Both the position numbers and the translations under genes were made by a program. The notes under the pieces are model-generated. The model ran no database searches. It was not told the DNA's origin and was given only the letters and a program-made list of their open reading frames with translations. A stretch of 64,000 nucleotides of DNA from NCBI GenBank assembly GCA_002319795.1, contig DCFU01000034.1:62001-126000 (forward strand), given 5' to 3'. Position 1 is the first letter of the stretch; each line of letters opens with the position of its first letter. This DNA comes from Megamonas sp. UBA1796 (GTDB lineage Bacteria > Bacillota > Negativicutes > Selenomonadales > Selenomonadaceae). This document shows, one piece after another, positions 34,753-43,493 of this stretch.

Positions 34753-35562
34753 ATGCTGCGTGTTATTGTAGTGGAAGATGAAGAGATTATCCGCCGGGGC
34801 CTGGTCTGTACAGTGGACTGGCTTTCCATGGAGAGTATGGTGGTCGGGGATGCTCCGGATGGCGAAGCCGGACTGGCACTCATTGAAAGAGAGAGGCCGG
34901 ATGTCGTGCTGACAGATATCCGCATGCCGAAGCTCGATGGCATATCTATGGTGGAACAGGCTCAAAAGAGGGGGTTTGTTCCTGCAGTTATTTTTCTTAC
35001 GAGCTATGAAGAATTTGAGTATGCGCGCCGTGCGATACAGCTCCGGGCAGCAGACTATCTTTTGAAGCCAGTGGATGAGGAGGAACTGCATCATAGTCTG
35101 ATGAATATTGCTGCGGCCAGAAAACGACCAGAGGCCTCGGCGGATGATGCGGGAAAGACGCAGGAGCTTGTGGATTGGGACGTATGGCTGACGGCGGATT
35201 CTCTTCATCCTTATGTGCGGCAAAGCCTGCAGCAGATACAGGAACATTACCGGGAAAAAATCAGCATAGAACTGTTGGCGGATTCCTTTGGGGTCAGTGC
35301 CAGTTATCTGAGCCGTAAATTTAAAGAGACAACATCACAAACCTTTGGCGAGCTTTTGACCAAATATCGCTTGCAAAAAGCCATGCAGATTTTGTCGGCA
35401 GGAACCTGCCGGATATACGAAGCGGCAGAGCAGGCTGGTTTTGGGGATTATAAGAATTTTTGTGTAGTATTCAGAAAATATATCCGCGTGTCGCCCAGAG
35501 AATTCATGAATCGGGCGAACGGGATCATTCATCGGGAGGATGCAAATGATAGAGAACTATGA
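34753..35562 (+). CDS. Response regulator with AraC-type DNA-binding domain (YesN/HptR type)
   Basis: 269 residues. Receiver domain 1-120 with acidic pocket VVEDEE, phospho-acceptor D55 (VVLTDIRMPKLDG) and Lys in LLKPVDE. The C-terminal ~100 residues form two AraC helix-turn-helix units (IELLADSFGVSASYLSRKFKETT; EAAEQAGFGDYKNFCVVFRKY...SPREF). Start at ATG 34753, one base after the kinase stop. The likely target is the Fbp/Afu-type ABC operon upstream, as HptR controls hexose-phosphate uptake in Staphylococcus. Confidence 0.92.
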   Translation: MLRVIVVEDEEIIRRGLVCTVDWLSMESMVVGDAPDGEAGLALIERERPDVVLTDIRMPKLDGISMVEQAQKRGFVPAVIFLTSYEEFEYARRAIQLRAADYLLKPVDEEELHHSLMNIAAARKRPEASADDAGKTQELVDWDVWLTADSLHPYVRQSLQQIQEHYREKISIELLADSFGVSASYLSRKFKETTSQTFGELLTKYRLQKAMQILSAGTCRIYEAAEQAGFGDYKNFCVVFRKYIRVSPREFMNRANGIIHREDANDREL

Positions 35563-36367
35563 GGGCTTTTTGCTTGTGAGTGATATGGATGGTACGCTTA
35601 TTGGTACCGATGGCAGTATCTCAGCTGAAAACAAGGCGGCAATTGCTGCTTTTGTCCACAAGGGCGGACGCTTTGCTATTGCCACAGGCAGGACACCAGC
35701 CAATGCGGCGGCTTTTTTTGAGGGAATCGTGGTCAATACCCCCTGTATTTTCTATAATGGGGCCATGCTTTATGACTGGCAAGCCAAAAAAGTATTGCAG
35801 ACCTCAGCACTCGAGGGAGAGATTTGGCGCGAATTTGCCGCGGAACTGCTGCGGCGTTTTCCGGAGGCCTGTATTGAGGCTTATACAGAGGGAAACTGCT
35901 ATGTTATGAGCGCACTGGCAAATGATGACCCGCGTTTGGAGGCCGAATATCATAAATATACGCATGCTTCACTTGATGCAGTGCGTAATAAGACATGGCT
36001 CAAGCTTTTCGTATTTGCTTCACGGGACATTGAGAAGCAGATGCTGGAATTGGCTGCGCATATGGGAATCGATAAGATAGCCACAAGTTTTTTTTCGGCA
36101 ACAAATTATCTTGAGTTTGTCAATTTGGGGACGACGAAGGGCAGTATGCTGGAAATCCTGCGCCGATTGCCGGAGAATCAAGGCCGTACAGTTGTGGCGT
36201 CGGGAGATTTCGAGAATGATATAGAAATGCTGCGAAATGCCGACTGCGGTGTGGCACCAGCCAATGCGTCTCCGGATACGAGAGCTGCGGCAGATTGCAT
36301 AGGTGTAAGCTGCGATGAGCATCTCATGCGGCATATTATCTGTGAAATCATGCCGCGCTTAATCTGA
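35546..36367 (+). CDS. HAD-superfamily phosphatase, Cof type
   Basis: 273 residues. Motif I is VSDMDGTLIG, motif II FAIATGRTP, motif IV VVASGDFENDIEML, with a C2 cap between, as in the Cof/YidA sugar-phosphatase group. ATG 35546 is 6 bp after GGAGG and overlaps the end of the response regulator by 17 bp. Its coupling to the two-component genes suggests it may dephosphorylate the imported organophosphate. Confidence 0.88.
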   Translation: MIENYEGFLLVSDMDGTLIGTDGSISAENKAAIAAFVHKGGRFAIATGRTPANAAAFFEGIVVNTPCIFYNGAMLYDWQAKKVLQTSALEGEIWREFAAELLRRFPEACIEAYTEGNCYVMSALANDDPRLEAEYHKYTHASLDAVRNKTWLKLFVFASRDIEKQMLELAAHMGIDKIATSFFSATNYLEFVNLGTTKGSMLEILRRLPENQGRTVVASGDFENDIEMLRNADCGVAPANASPDTRAAADCIGVSCDEHLMRHIICEIMPRLI

Positions 36368-36415
36368 AATAAAGAAGATGCTTTTGTAAACGATTCATAA
36401 CCTGACATATAAAAT

Positions 36416-36468
36416 AAGAGCCGTCACTGCAACATTATGAAGATAATTGCAGCGGCGGCTCTTGTTTT
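36416..36468 (+). terminator. Terminator after the two-component/HAD operon
   Basis: AAGAGCCG (36416-36423) pairs with CGGCTCTT (36456-36463), with an inner CTGCAA/TTGCAG stem, then GTTTT. Confidence 0.82.
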
Positions 36469-36660
36469 ATGATTTTATGGCGGTGTGCCATATCGGGCAT
36501 ACAACCAATCCTAAACATAAATTTTGTAGCTTCATTATTAGAAACATTTTTTTGCCATTGTATTAGAACGTATATTTTGTTTTTTATGATCTGATTCTAT
36601 GCGTTAGAGGTCAGTGCTGCAGGATATATGTTGCCGATGATGTAGCAGAATCGTATTTCC

Positions 36661-36714
36661 TTAACGGATCTTTAACAAAATAGTAACAATCAGGAAAACC
36701 ATGTATGCTATGCT
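36661..36714 (+). promoter_or_regulatory. PhoP-type box and promoter of the ugp operon
   Basis: TTAACG (36661), TTAACA (36672) and GTAACA (36683) recur at exactly 11-bp steps, with a weaker GAAAAC at 36694. This matches the TT(A/T)ACA direct repeats bound by Gram-positive PhoP. TATGCT elements at 36704 and 36709 provide the -10. The rest of the 36469-36755 gap holds no gene. Confidence 0.75.
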
Positions 36715-36755
36715 GTGCTTATAAAGGAATCAATCAGAGATACGGGGTGTGATTT

Positions 36756-37646
36756 GTGTTGTCTATGCAGAAAAAGCGGGTGTTTCCGCTCGGGCAGGGT
36801 GTCTTATATTTGTTGCCTTCACTTCTTTTGTTCGGAATGTTTGTGTTTTATCCTTTACTGGACTCGGTGAAGCTGAGCTTGTCCTATGTGGACCTAATGG
36901 GAGAGGCGGCTGGATACGCAGGTTGGCAATATTATCGGGAGATGCTTTCTTCTGCGCAGTTCTGGCATAGCCTGGGGGCAACGCTGCTGTTTGCGGTGTA
37001 TACGGTATTCCCAGGGATGTTTTTATCGCTGGTGCTGGCTTGTTTAGCCAATTGGAAATTGCGGGGCATAGGGATTTTCCGGACCTTGTTTGCTTTTCCG
37101 CTTTCTATCGCTGTGGCGGGAGCATCTATGATTTTTATGATGCTCTTCAATCCGAGCACGGGTGTCCTCGATTATTTCTTGCAACTGTTCCCTCTGCCGG
37201 CCGTATTTTGGCTTTCAGATCCGAATTGGGCGCTTTTTTCGATAGCCATTATTGCCATATGGCGAAGCCTGGGTTTCAATACAATTGTATTGCTCAGTGG
37301 CTTGCAATCGATTCCGGAGCCTCTCTATGAGAGTGCACATGTGGACGGGGCATCTCCCTGGCGGATATTCAAGGACATCACTTTACCGATGCTTTCGCCG
37401 ACGTTGTTCTTTGTTTTCATTGTTTCAGTGATCAACGCCCTGCAGACCTTTGGTGAAATCAATATTCTTACGCAGGGAGGACCAGTAGATGCTACGAATG
37501 TCATGGTTTATGCGATTTACCGGGATGCTTTCTTCAATCAGAATTACAGCTATGCGAGTGCTGAATCGATTGTACTGTTCCTGCTTATTCTCGGATTGAC
37601 GACGCTCGAGTTTTGGGCCATGGAAAGAAAGGTGTTTTATCGGTGA
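36756..37646 (+). CDS. ugpA: sn-Glycerol-3-phosphate ABC transporter permease UgpA
   Basis: 296 residues, six membrane segments, MalF/UgpA type. The EAA loop is EPLYESAHVDGASPWRIFKDITLPML. GTG 36756 is chosen because GGGGTG lies about 8 bp ahead; TTG 36759 and ATG 36765 are alternatives. First gene of an A-E-B-C set downstream of the PhoP box, which with the glycerophosphodiesterase supports glycerol-3-phosphate rather than another sugar as substrate. Confidence 0.82.
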   Translation: MLSMQKKRVFPLGQGVLYLLPSLLLFGMFVFYPLLDSVKLSLSYVDLMGEAAGYAGWQYYREMLSSAQFWHSLGATLLFAVYTVFPGMFLSLVLACLANWKLRGIGIFRTLFAFPLSIAVAGASMIFMMLFNPSTGVLDYFLQLFPLPAVFWLSDPNWALFSIAIIAIWRSLGFNTIVLLSGLQSIPEPLYESAHVDGASPWRIFKDITLPMLSPTLFFVFIVSVINALQTFGEINILTQGGPVDATNVMVYAIYRDAFFNQNYSYASAESIVLFLLILGLTTLEFWAMERKVFYR

Positions 37647-38452
37647 AAAAATTCTTGCAGTATTCTGTTTTGTGCTTTGCAGCAGCCTTGATTTTGGCGC
37701 CTTTTATTTACGCAATTATCATTAGTCTGGAGACTGTGGAAGAGACACTGACGTACCCACCGGTACTCTGGCCATCGTCATTTGCTGCGGCAAGTTATGG
37801 CAAGACCTTGGAAACAGCGCCGTTGTTTTCCTTTATAGCCAATAGTTTTGTAGTGTCCTTCCTGGTCATGGCAGGGCAGCTGGCTACCTGCAGCCTGGCG
37901 GCGTATGCTTTCGTGTTCCTGAAGTTTCCGGGAAGGAAGATTTGGTTCATGGTTTTTCTGTCCACGATGATGATTCCCTGGGAGGCGACTGTGATTCCCA
38001 ACTATTTCACGGTGCGTTCTTTGGGTTGGCTGGATACCTATCAGGGGCTGGCTGTCCCGTTTATGGCGTCTGCTTTTGGGACGTTTCTGCTGCGGCAGCA
38101 TTTCAGGAGTTTGCCGCAGGAGATTTATGAGGCTGCCCGTATGGATGGCTGTGGCAGAATACGGTTTTTTCTGACAATGGTGCTGCCGCTGTCGAAGCCA
38201 ATCTTGATGACCTTGGCAGTTTATGCGTTTTTGACAACCTACAACCAGTATATGTGGCCCTTGTTGATTACGAATACCGATAATATGCGAACCGTGCAAA
38301 TCGGACTGGCAATGTTGCAGTGGGACCAGGGAATCTCATGGAATACGACCATGGCAGGCATCGTAATGGTATCTTTGCCAACGATATTGCTGTTGCTCTT
38401 TGGTCAGAAGCAGTTGGTGCGGGGGCTGACCTCTGGATCGACAAAAGGTTGA
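37643..38452 (+). CDS. ugpE: sn-Glycerol-3-phosphate ABC transporter permease UgpE
   Basis: 269 residues, six membrane segments, MalG/UgpE type. EAA loop: QEIYEAARMDGCGRIRFFLTMVLPLSKP. The start is a GTG overlapping the UgpA stop (GTGA at 37643-37646), with GAAAGGTG ahead, so it is translationally coupled. UgpA and UgpE form the channel of the importer. Confidence 0.82.
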   Translation: MKKFLQYSVLCFAAALILAPFIYAIIISLETVEETLTYPPVLWPSSFAAASYGKTLETAPLFSFIANSFVVSFLVMAGQLATCSLAAYAFVFLKFPGRKIWFMVFLSTMMIPWEATVIPNYFTVRSLGWLDTYQGLAVPFMASAFGTFLLRQHFRSLPQEIYEAARMDGCGRIRFFLTMVLPLSKPILMTLAVYAFLTTYNQYMWPLLITNTDNMRTVQIGLAMLQWDQGISWNTTMAGIVMVSLPTILLLLFGQKQLVRGLTSGSTKG

Positions 38453-38481
38453 TAGAAGATATTAGGGAGGTTTTGTTGAAG

Positions 38482-39840
38482 ATGAAGAAGCTATGGTACA
38501 GATGGACTGCAGTGCTCCTGCTGGGATGTCTGCTGGCCGCGTCAGTCGGTTGCGGCGGGCAGAAAGAAGCTGCTGGAGGAGATGGAAAGCCGGTTAAAAT
38601 CGTATTCTGGTATGCTGTCGGCGGCAAGGTTGGGGATGCGACGAAAGAGCTCGTGGATGAATTCAATGCACAGCATCCGGACATCCAGGTGGAGGCAGTG
38701 TTCCAAGGAGATTATGATACAGCAGTCAATAAATTGAAGCAGGCGATACCATCGAAATCGACTCCGAATGTAATGCAGGTCTACGATATCGGCACGCGGT
38801 TTATGATCGACAGCAAAGCAGTTGTGCCGGTACAGAAATGGATCGATGCAGAAAAATTCGATGTTTCGAAATATGAAAAGAATATCCTGGCTTATTATAC
38901 AGTGGATGATAAGCTGTATTCCATGCCGTTCAATACATCAACGCCTATCCTTTATTATAATAAGACGATGTTCAAGGAAGCAGGTCTGGATCCTGAGAAC
39001 CCGCCCAAGACCTTTGATGAGGTGGCGGCAGATGCAGATAAGCTTACGCAGCGGGATGCCTCTGGCAAGGTCACGCGTCCAGGAATGGCGCTGGCCATTT
39101 ATGGCTGGTTCTTTGAACAGTTCCTGGCAGAGCAGAACTCGTTTTATGCAGATAATGGCAATGGCCGTGATGGCATGGCGCAGAAGGCAGCCTTTGTATC
39201 GCCGCAGGGAGAACGGATACTTGACTGGTGGGCAGATATGGTGAAGAAGGGCAGTACTGCCAATATGGGCCGTAAGACAGCAGATACGCAGAAGGCGTTT
39301 GTTGCTGGTCAGACGGCGATGACCATTGATTCCACAGGGGTATTGGGAGATGTCATGGATGGTGTGAATGGAAAATTCGCAGTCGGGACAGCTTATCTGC
39401 CACATCCGGCGGATGCCAAGGATGGTGGGGTCATCATCGGCGGGGCATCGCTTTGGATGCTGGCAGGACACAGCGACGCAGAAGAAAAGGCCTCTTGGGA
39501 ATTCATTAAATTCATGACAGCTGCCAAGCAGCAAGCTAAGTGGCATATCCGCACAGGCTATTTCCCTGTGACGCAGGAAGCCTATGATGATCCGTCGCTC
39601 AAGGAATATGAGGCGAAATATCCTCAGTTCAAGCTCGCCATCGAACAGCTCCATAATACGCCGGTCAATCACAGTACGCAGGGTGCGTTGCTGGGAGTAT
39701 TCACGCAAGCCAGACAGGAGATCGAAGGGGCAATCGAACAGGTGCTCAATGGGCAGGCCGATACGCATGATGCTTTGCAGAAGGCTGCCGATAAGATCGA
39801 CAGTGCTATCGAACGATATAATCAAAGCGTTAAAAAATAA
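38482..39840 (+). CDS. ugpB: Glycerol-3-phosphate-binding lipoprotein UgpB
   Basis: 452 residues. Signal peptide with lipobox SVGC. VKIVFWYAVGGKVGDATKELVDEFNAQHPDIQVEAVFQGDYD is the family-1 solute-binding start, closely like UgpB, which begins with a WHS/WYA motif, and SMPFNTSTPILYYNK is a further UgpB mark. AGGGAGG (38464-38470) could serve either ATG 38482 (11 bp) or TTG 38476 (5 bp); I use the ATG. It is followed by a long hairpin before ugpC. Confidence 0.85.
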   Translation: MKKLWYRWTAVLLLGCLLAASVGCGGQKEAAGGDGKPVKIVFWYAVGGKVGDATKELVDEFNAQHPDIQVEAVFQGDYDTAVNKLKQAIPSKSTPNVMQVYDIGTRFMIDSKAVVPVQKWIDAEKFDVSKYEKNILAYYTVDDKLYSMPFNTSTPILYYNKTMFKEAGLDPENPPKTFDEVAADADKLTQRDASGKVTRPGMALAIYGWFFEQFLAEQNSFYADNGNGRDGMAQKAAFVSPQGERILDWWADMVKKGSTANMGRKTADTQKAFVAGQTAMTIDSTGVLGDVMDGVNGKFAVGTAYLPHPADAKDGGVIIGGASLWMLAGHSDAEEKASWEFIKFMTAAKQQAKWHIRTGYFPVTQEAYDDPSLKEYEAKYPQFKLAIEQLHNTPVNHSTQGALLGVFTQARQEIEGAIEQVLNGQADTHDALQKAADKIDSAIERYNQSVKK

Positions 39841-39887
39841 AGGAAACAATGATCGGTCCAGCTCGCTGGATCGATCATTGTTTCCTT
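39840..39887 (+). repeat. Long hairpin between ugpB and ugpC (attenuator or mRNA stabiliser)
   Basis: Arms of about 22 bp (39840-39861 and 39866-39887, including AAGGAAACAATGATCG and its complement) with one mismatch and a tetraloop CTCG. There is no clean T-run after it, so full termination is doubtful. It begins at the last base of the ugpB stop codon and may raise UgpB relative to UgpC. Confidence 0.75.
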
Positions 39888-39903
39888 AAAAGGAGTCGCA
39901 TTT

Positions 39904-40995
39904 ATGGCTGGTATCCGGTTTGAACAAGTAAGTAAAGATTATGCAGGGCACAAGGTCATCGAGCCTTTTAGTTTGGAAATCAAGGATGGCGAGTTCTTCG
40001 TGCTTGTCGGACCCTCTGGCTGTGGGAAGACAACGATGCTGCGCATGTTGGCAGGGCTCGAGGAGACAAGCGGGGGAAGTATATGGATGGATGGCGCTGA
40101 TATCACGCATCTGGAGCCGAAAGACCGTGATATAGCGATGGTTTTCCAAAATTATGCCCTATACCCGCATATGAACGTATACAACAATATGGCATATGCG
40201 CTGAAGCTTCGCGGCTATAGTAAAGAACGCATACAAGATGCGGTAGAAAAGGCAGCGGTCATGCTGGATATGGAAAAGCTCCTGAAGCGTTATCCACGCG
40301 AGCTCTCGGGCGGGCAACAACAACGGGTGGCCTTGGGCCGGGCCATTGTACGACAGCCGAAAGTCTTCCTCATGGATGAGCCGCTCTCGAACCTGGATGC
40401 GAGGCTGCGTGTCCAGATGCGTGCAGAGCTCATTCGGCTGCATGCCGAGCTGAAGGCTACCATCGTCTATGTCACGCATGACCAGGTCGAGGCTATGACC
40501 ATGGGATCACGCATCATGCTTATGCACAATGGAGCCATCCAGCAGGTAGGTGCTCCGATGGAGTTATACGGGGAGCCTGCCAACCGTTTTGTTGGGGGCT
40601 TCATCGGCTCGCCGCCTATGCAATTTTTACAGGGGAGCCTTTCTTGGGAGGATGGCAGAGGCGTGTTCCGTAATGAAACGATAAAATTATTTCTTGCCGG
40701 GGATTGCTCCTTCCAAGGTGAAGTCTGCCTGGGGCTGCGGCCAGAACATCTGTCGTTGGCAAAAGAAGGAGATGCCAATACAATTCAGGGAACAGTGGAG
40801 ATCGTTGAGAATATTGGTTCGGAAGCAATCGTGCATTTTTCTGTCGGTGAGGCTCCCTTAGCCATAAAGATACCGACACCACGGAGCTTGCCGAAAAACG
40901 GCGAATCGATCTCTGTGATGCCGGGAAATTTGCCTGTGCATGTCTTCAATCTGGAAACTGGACGATATATTGCCAAGCTCAGGTCAGAAGGCTGA
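39904..40995 (+). CDS. ugpC: sn-Glycerol-3-phosphate ABC transporter ATPase UgpC
   Basis: 363 residues. Walker A GPSGCGKTTML, signature LSGGQQQRVALGRA, Walker B VFLMDEPLSNLD, switch His in VTHDQVEAM, and a C-terminal MalK-type OB domain (GLRPEHLSLA). The start follows AAAGGAG. The 3' end overlaps that of the converging glycerophosphodiesterase gene by 12 bp. Confidence 0.85.
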   Translation: MAGIRFEQVSKDYAGHKVIEPFSLEIKDGEFFVLVGPSGCGKTTMLRMLAGLEETSGGSIWMDGADITHLEPKDRDIAMVFQNYALYPHMNVYNNMAYALKLRGYSKERIQDAVEKAAVMLDMEKLLKRYPRELSGGQQQRVALGRAIVRQPKVFLMDEPLSNLDARLRVQMRAELIRLHAELKATIVYVTHDQVEAMTMGSRIMLMHNGAIQQVGAPMELYGEPANRFVGGFIGSPPMQFLQGSLSWEDGRGVFRNETIKLFLAGDCSFQGEVCLGLRPEHLSLAKEGDANTIQGTVEIVENIGSEAIVHFSVGEAPLAIKIPTPRSLPKNGESISVMPGNLPVHVFNLETGRYIAKLRSEG

Positions 40996-41709
40996 AGCGC
41001 GGTCAGGGAAGTCGCTGAATATGCCGTTTAGTTGGAACTGCCGTATATAAGAAAGTTCTTCCTGTGTATTGACTGTATAAGCATTGACGCCAATACCGGC
41101 ATCCAAGGCTGCTTTAACCCATATTGGGTCAAGATAGTGCCAATGTGGATGCAGGTAGTTGGCGTCAATTTCTTTGGCCAGGCGTACCGGGTCCATGGGA
41201 CGTGAGCTGTAGAGCAGGCCGGTAGCAAAGCGGGCATCGATGTCTTTGACAGCTGAGAGGGACGGATGGTAGAACGAAGAAAGGATGATGCGTGGCAGCA
41301 TATCCTGCCAGTCAGGCAGGATGTGCTTAATGAGCTCCAGTATATCCTGCTCGATGCCGCTATAGAGCACAGGGCCGTTTTTGATTTCGATGTTCAAGTA
41401 CAGGGAAGTGTCTTTGTACCAATCGAGGAACTCAGCTAAAGTGGGAATCGTCTCGCCTTTATGGTTCGGAGAAAACCAGCCCCCAAAATCCAAAGCTTTG
41501 AGCCTGGCCAGGGTGAAGTTTTTGATCCAGCCATGTCCATCGCTGGTCCGGTCTACGGTATGGTCATGGCAAATAACGATTTCGCCATCCTTTGTTCGTT
41601 GGACATCCAGTTCGATTCCATCGGCTCCGAGCGAGAGCGCCTTTTTGAAGGCTGCCATAGTATTTTCAGGTGCATAGCCGCGTGCACCCCGGTGTGCGTA
41701 AATCAACAT
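40984..41709 (-). CDS. ugpQ: Glycerophosphodiester phosphodiesterase
   Basis: 241 residues. YAHRGARGYAPENTMAAF and GADGIELDVQRTKDGEIVICHDHTVDRTSDG hold the two catalytic His, Glu and Asp residues of the GDPD family. No signal peptide is visible, so it acts in the cytoplasm as UgpQ does, hydrolysing glycerophosphodiesters to glycerol-3-phosphate and an alcohol. AGGAGGGGATTTT precedes the ATG on the minus strand. It converges on ugpC. Confidence 0.9.
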   Translation of the reverse strand: MLIYAHRGARGYAPENTMAAFKKALSLGADGIELDVQRTKDGEIVICHDHTVDRTSDGHGWIKNFTLARLKALDFGGWFSPNHKGETIPTLAEFLDWYKDTSLYLNIEIKNGPVLYSGIEQDILELIKHILPDWQDMLPRIILSSFYHPSLSAVKDIDARFATGLLYSSRPMDPVRLAKEIDANYLHPHWHYLDPIWVKAALDAGIGVNAYTVNTQEELSYIRQFQLNGIFSDFPDRASAF

Positions 41710-41796
41710 AAAATCCCCTCCTGAAAAGTATTTATAGATTAAAGATTAGAGGCTTTTGCGGGGAATCCTGCTGACTTTTGTCATCCAGGCAGAGAA

Positions 41797-41813
41797 TTAA
41801 CTAAAACTTAACA
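41797..41813. promoter_or_regulatory. Possible short PhoP box upstream of ugpQ
   Basis: TTAACT (41797) and TTAACA (41808) are 11 bp apart on the plus strand, upstream of the minus-strand ugpQ. Only two repeats, and the opposite orientation to the gene, so this is weaker than the ugpA box. Confidence 0.35.
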
Positions 41814-41874
41814 TAAGGAAGGAACAGGCCGCAGACGATACAGATCGGTTTCTTCGGGGAAAAAGGCTACCTGT

Positions 41875-43062
41875 TTATAAAAAGGTAATGGATTCTGGCG
41901 TTGTGCCCAGACACAGCGGACCGCTTTCTGTCATGATGAAGCTGTTTTCGATGCCGATGGCCCCTTCGGGAAATACGAACTTTGGTTCGAGTGCGAAAGC
42001 CATGCCCGGAACGATGGTTGTCTTTATACCTTTGGCAAATATAGGCCATTCATCGAGTTCAAGCCCGATGCCGTGGCCTAAAAATTTTACCTGGCAGGGT
42101 GCTTCGCCCATAAAATAGTCTGCATAACCCGCCTCGGCAGCAATTTCGAGTGCTAAGAAATAAGGCTCTTCGGCAGTGATGCCGGGCTGCATGAACTTTA
42201 AGACTTCCTGCTGAATGGACAGGGCCGTTTCATAGGCTCGTTCCATTTTCTTTGACAGGGAACCTATGCAAAACATGCGTGTCTGATCTCCGGTGTAGCC
42301 CTGCAACATGCAGGTGTAGTCTATATAGATGGGCTCGTTGCGCTGCACGGTTTTCCAGCCGGCACCCTGCGGGGCTGCGGCTGACAGGCCCTGGCCGCCG
42401 ACGGGACCGTCGAAATAAGTGGGGGTGTCACCGTTTTTGCCGGTGCATATGTTGCCGCAGAAGAAATCCTGGTTGAAGGCACGCATTCGGGAAGCACCGG
42501 AATGGCCGTGCCTGCGTAAATTTGCTTCGAAGAGCGCTGCCAGTTCGACCTCTGTCATACCTGCCTGCAAAAAAGCAGGTACAGCGGCGAATGCTTTATC
42601 CAGGACTTGCAATGTTTGATGGAGAAGCTTGATTTCATAGGGAGATTTGATGGAACGAAGCCGGCGGATGACTGGAGATATGTCCGTGAATACGGCTTTG
42701 GGGAATAGCGCTGTATAGGAATTGTACAGATTAACAGGCAGCACATCGAGCTCCAGCCCGATACTGGCCAGTCCGGTATAGCCATGGGCGGCGAGAATGG
42801 AGGGAATCTGCTTGGGAGACTTCATGGGGACGATGGTGTGGAGCGGACTTTCTGCCTGGGCGCGTTCCAAGCTGCGCTTTACCATGAGCAGAGGGGAGCC
42901 GCTTTGCGGCAGGAAGAGGCAGGCATTTTGTGCGGTGCCGGTAAAGTAGAATAAGTCGCGGCTTTGTAAGATGAGCATGCCATCAAGGTTCTTTTGCTGC
43001 AGTTCCTTTTGCAGTCGGGCAAGTCGGTTGTCTATCTCTGTCTGGGGCATGAATTCGGTCAT
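41875..43062 (-). CDS. M24-family metallopeptidase (Xaa-Pro aminopeptidase-like)
   Basis: 395 residues. The N-terminal ~140 residues are a creatinase-type domain (LARLQKELQQKNLDGMLILQSRDLFYFTG). The C-terminal pita-bread domain has metal-ligand Asp in PIYIDYTCMLQGYTGDQTRMF, His in FLGHGIGLELDEWP and Glu in FALEPKF and IGIENSFIMTE. It probably removes N-terminal residues ahead of proline in the cytoplasm. The start follows AAGGAGGAACATC. The gap between its stop and ugpQ (41710-41874) contains the weak PhoP-like dyad and no gene. Confidence 0.88.
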   Translation of the reverse strand: MTEFMPQTEIDNRLARLQKELQQKNLDGMLILQSRDLFYFTGTAQNACLFLPQSGSPLLMVKRSLERAQAESPLHTIVPMKSPKQIPSILAAHGYTGLASIGLELDVLPVNLYNSYTALFPKAVFTDISPVIRRLRSIKSPYEIKLLHQTLQVLDKAFAAVPAFLQAGMTEVELAALFEANLRRHGHSGASRMRAFNQDFFCGNICTGKNGDTPTYFDGPVGGQGLSAAAPQGAGWKTVQRNEPIYIDYTCMLQGYTGDQTRMFCIGSLSKKMERAYETALSIQQEVLKFMQPGITAEEPYFLALEIAAEAGYADYFMGEAPCQVKFLGHGIGLELDEWPIFAKGIKTTIVPGMAFALEPKFVFPEGAIGIENSFIMTESGPLCLGTTPESITFL

Positions 43063-43149
43063 GATGTTCCTCCTTGCATTTTTCTAAGATAGCTCATAGT
43101 ATAGCACAATTTGCCATCTGAGGAAAAAGGACTATTGTATCGCTATTTA

Positions 43150-43178
43150 TTGACATATAGGAAGATAGTTGCTAGTAT
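43150..43178 (+). promoter_or_regulatory. Consensus promoter of the chemoreceptor gene
   Basis: TTGACA (43150-43155), 17 bp, TAGTAT (43173-43178). The start near 43185 would give a leader of about 310 nt before the coding region. Confidence 0.7.
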
Positions 43179-43184
43179 AGGTAG

Positions 43185-43493
43185 CATAGAAAGGTATTTG
43201 TCCGTAAAAGTAATCTATAATCAGGTAGTTAAATGAATTTTTATGGTATACCAGTATACTTTAAAAACGGCAGGTACTCATCAAAAGGATTGAAGCATTC
43301 GTAAATAGCGTCACCAACCCGAAAGGTATAGGATTTTCAGAAATTGTGCAGGACTCCTGAAGTGGGAGATTCAAGGTGGCTGCCAATCCTTGTAAAAAGG
43401 AGGATGGAAAAATTCGGGTCAGTCCGTAGTAGCGATGAAAGGCCTTGTTGATAAAGAAGGATTGAAAGTCTTTTTATGGGAGGAAATGTTTTT
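43185..43493 (+). ncRNA. Long chemoreceptor leader, possible structured RNA of unknown class
   Basis: About 310 nt without a gene. The part 43290-43465 is rich in purine runs and short complementary segments (GGACTCC-TGAAGT-GGGAG; AATCCTTG-TAAAAA-GGAGGATG). A run GGGTCAGTCCGTAGTAGCGATGAA (in pieces, 43418-43441) is reminiscent of group II intron interior sequence, but no intron domain V is present. No match to the c-di-GMP riboswitch core was found. Confidence 0.3.

Noticed and set aside
43185..43493. c-di-GMP-I riboswitch in the chemoreceptor leader
   Set aside because: The GGACGCAAAGCC-type core and its partner strand are absent, although the position before a chemoreceptor is typical.
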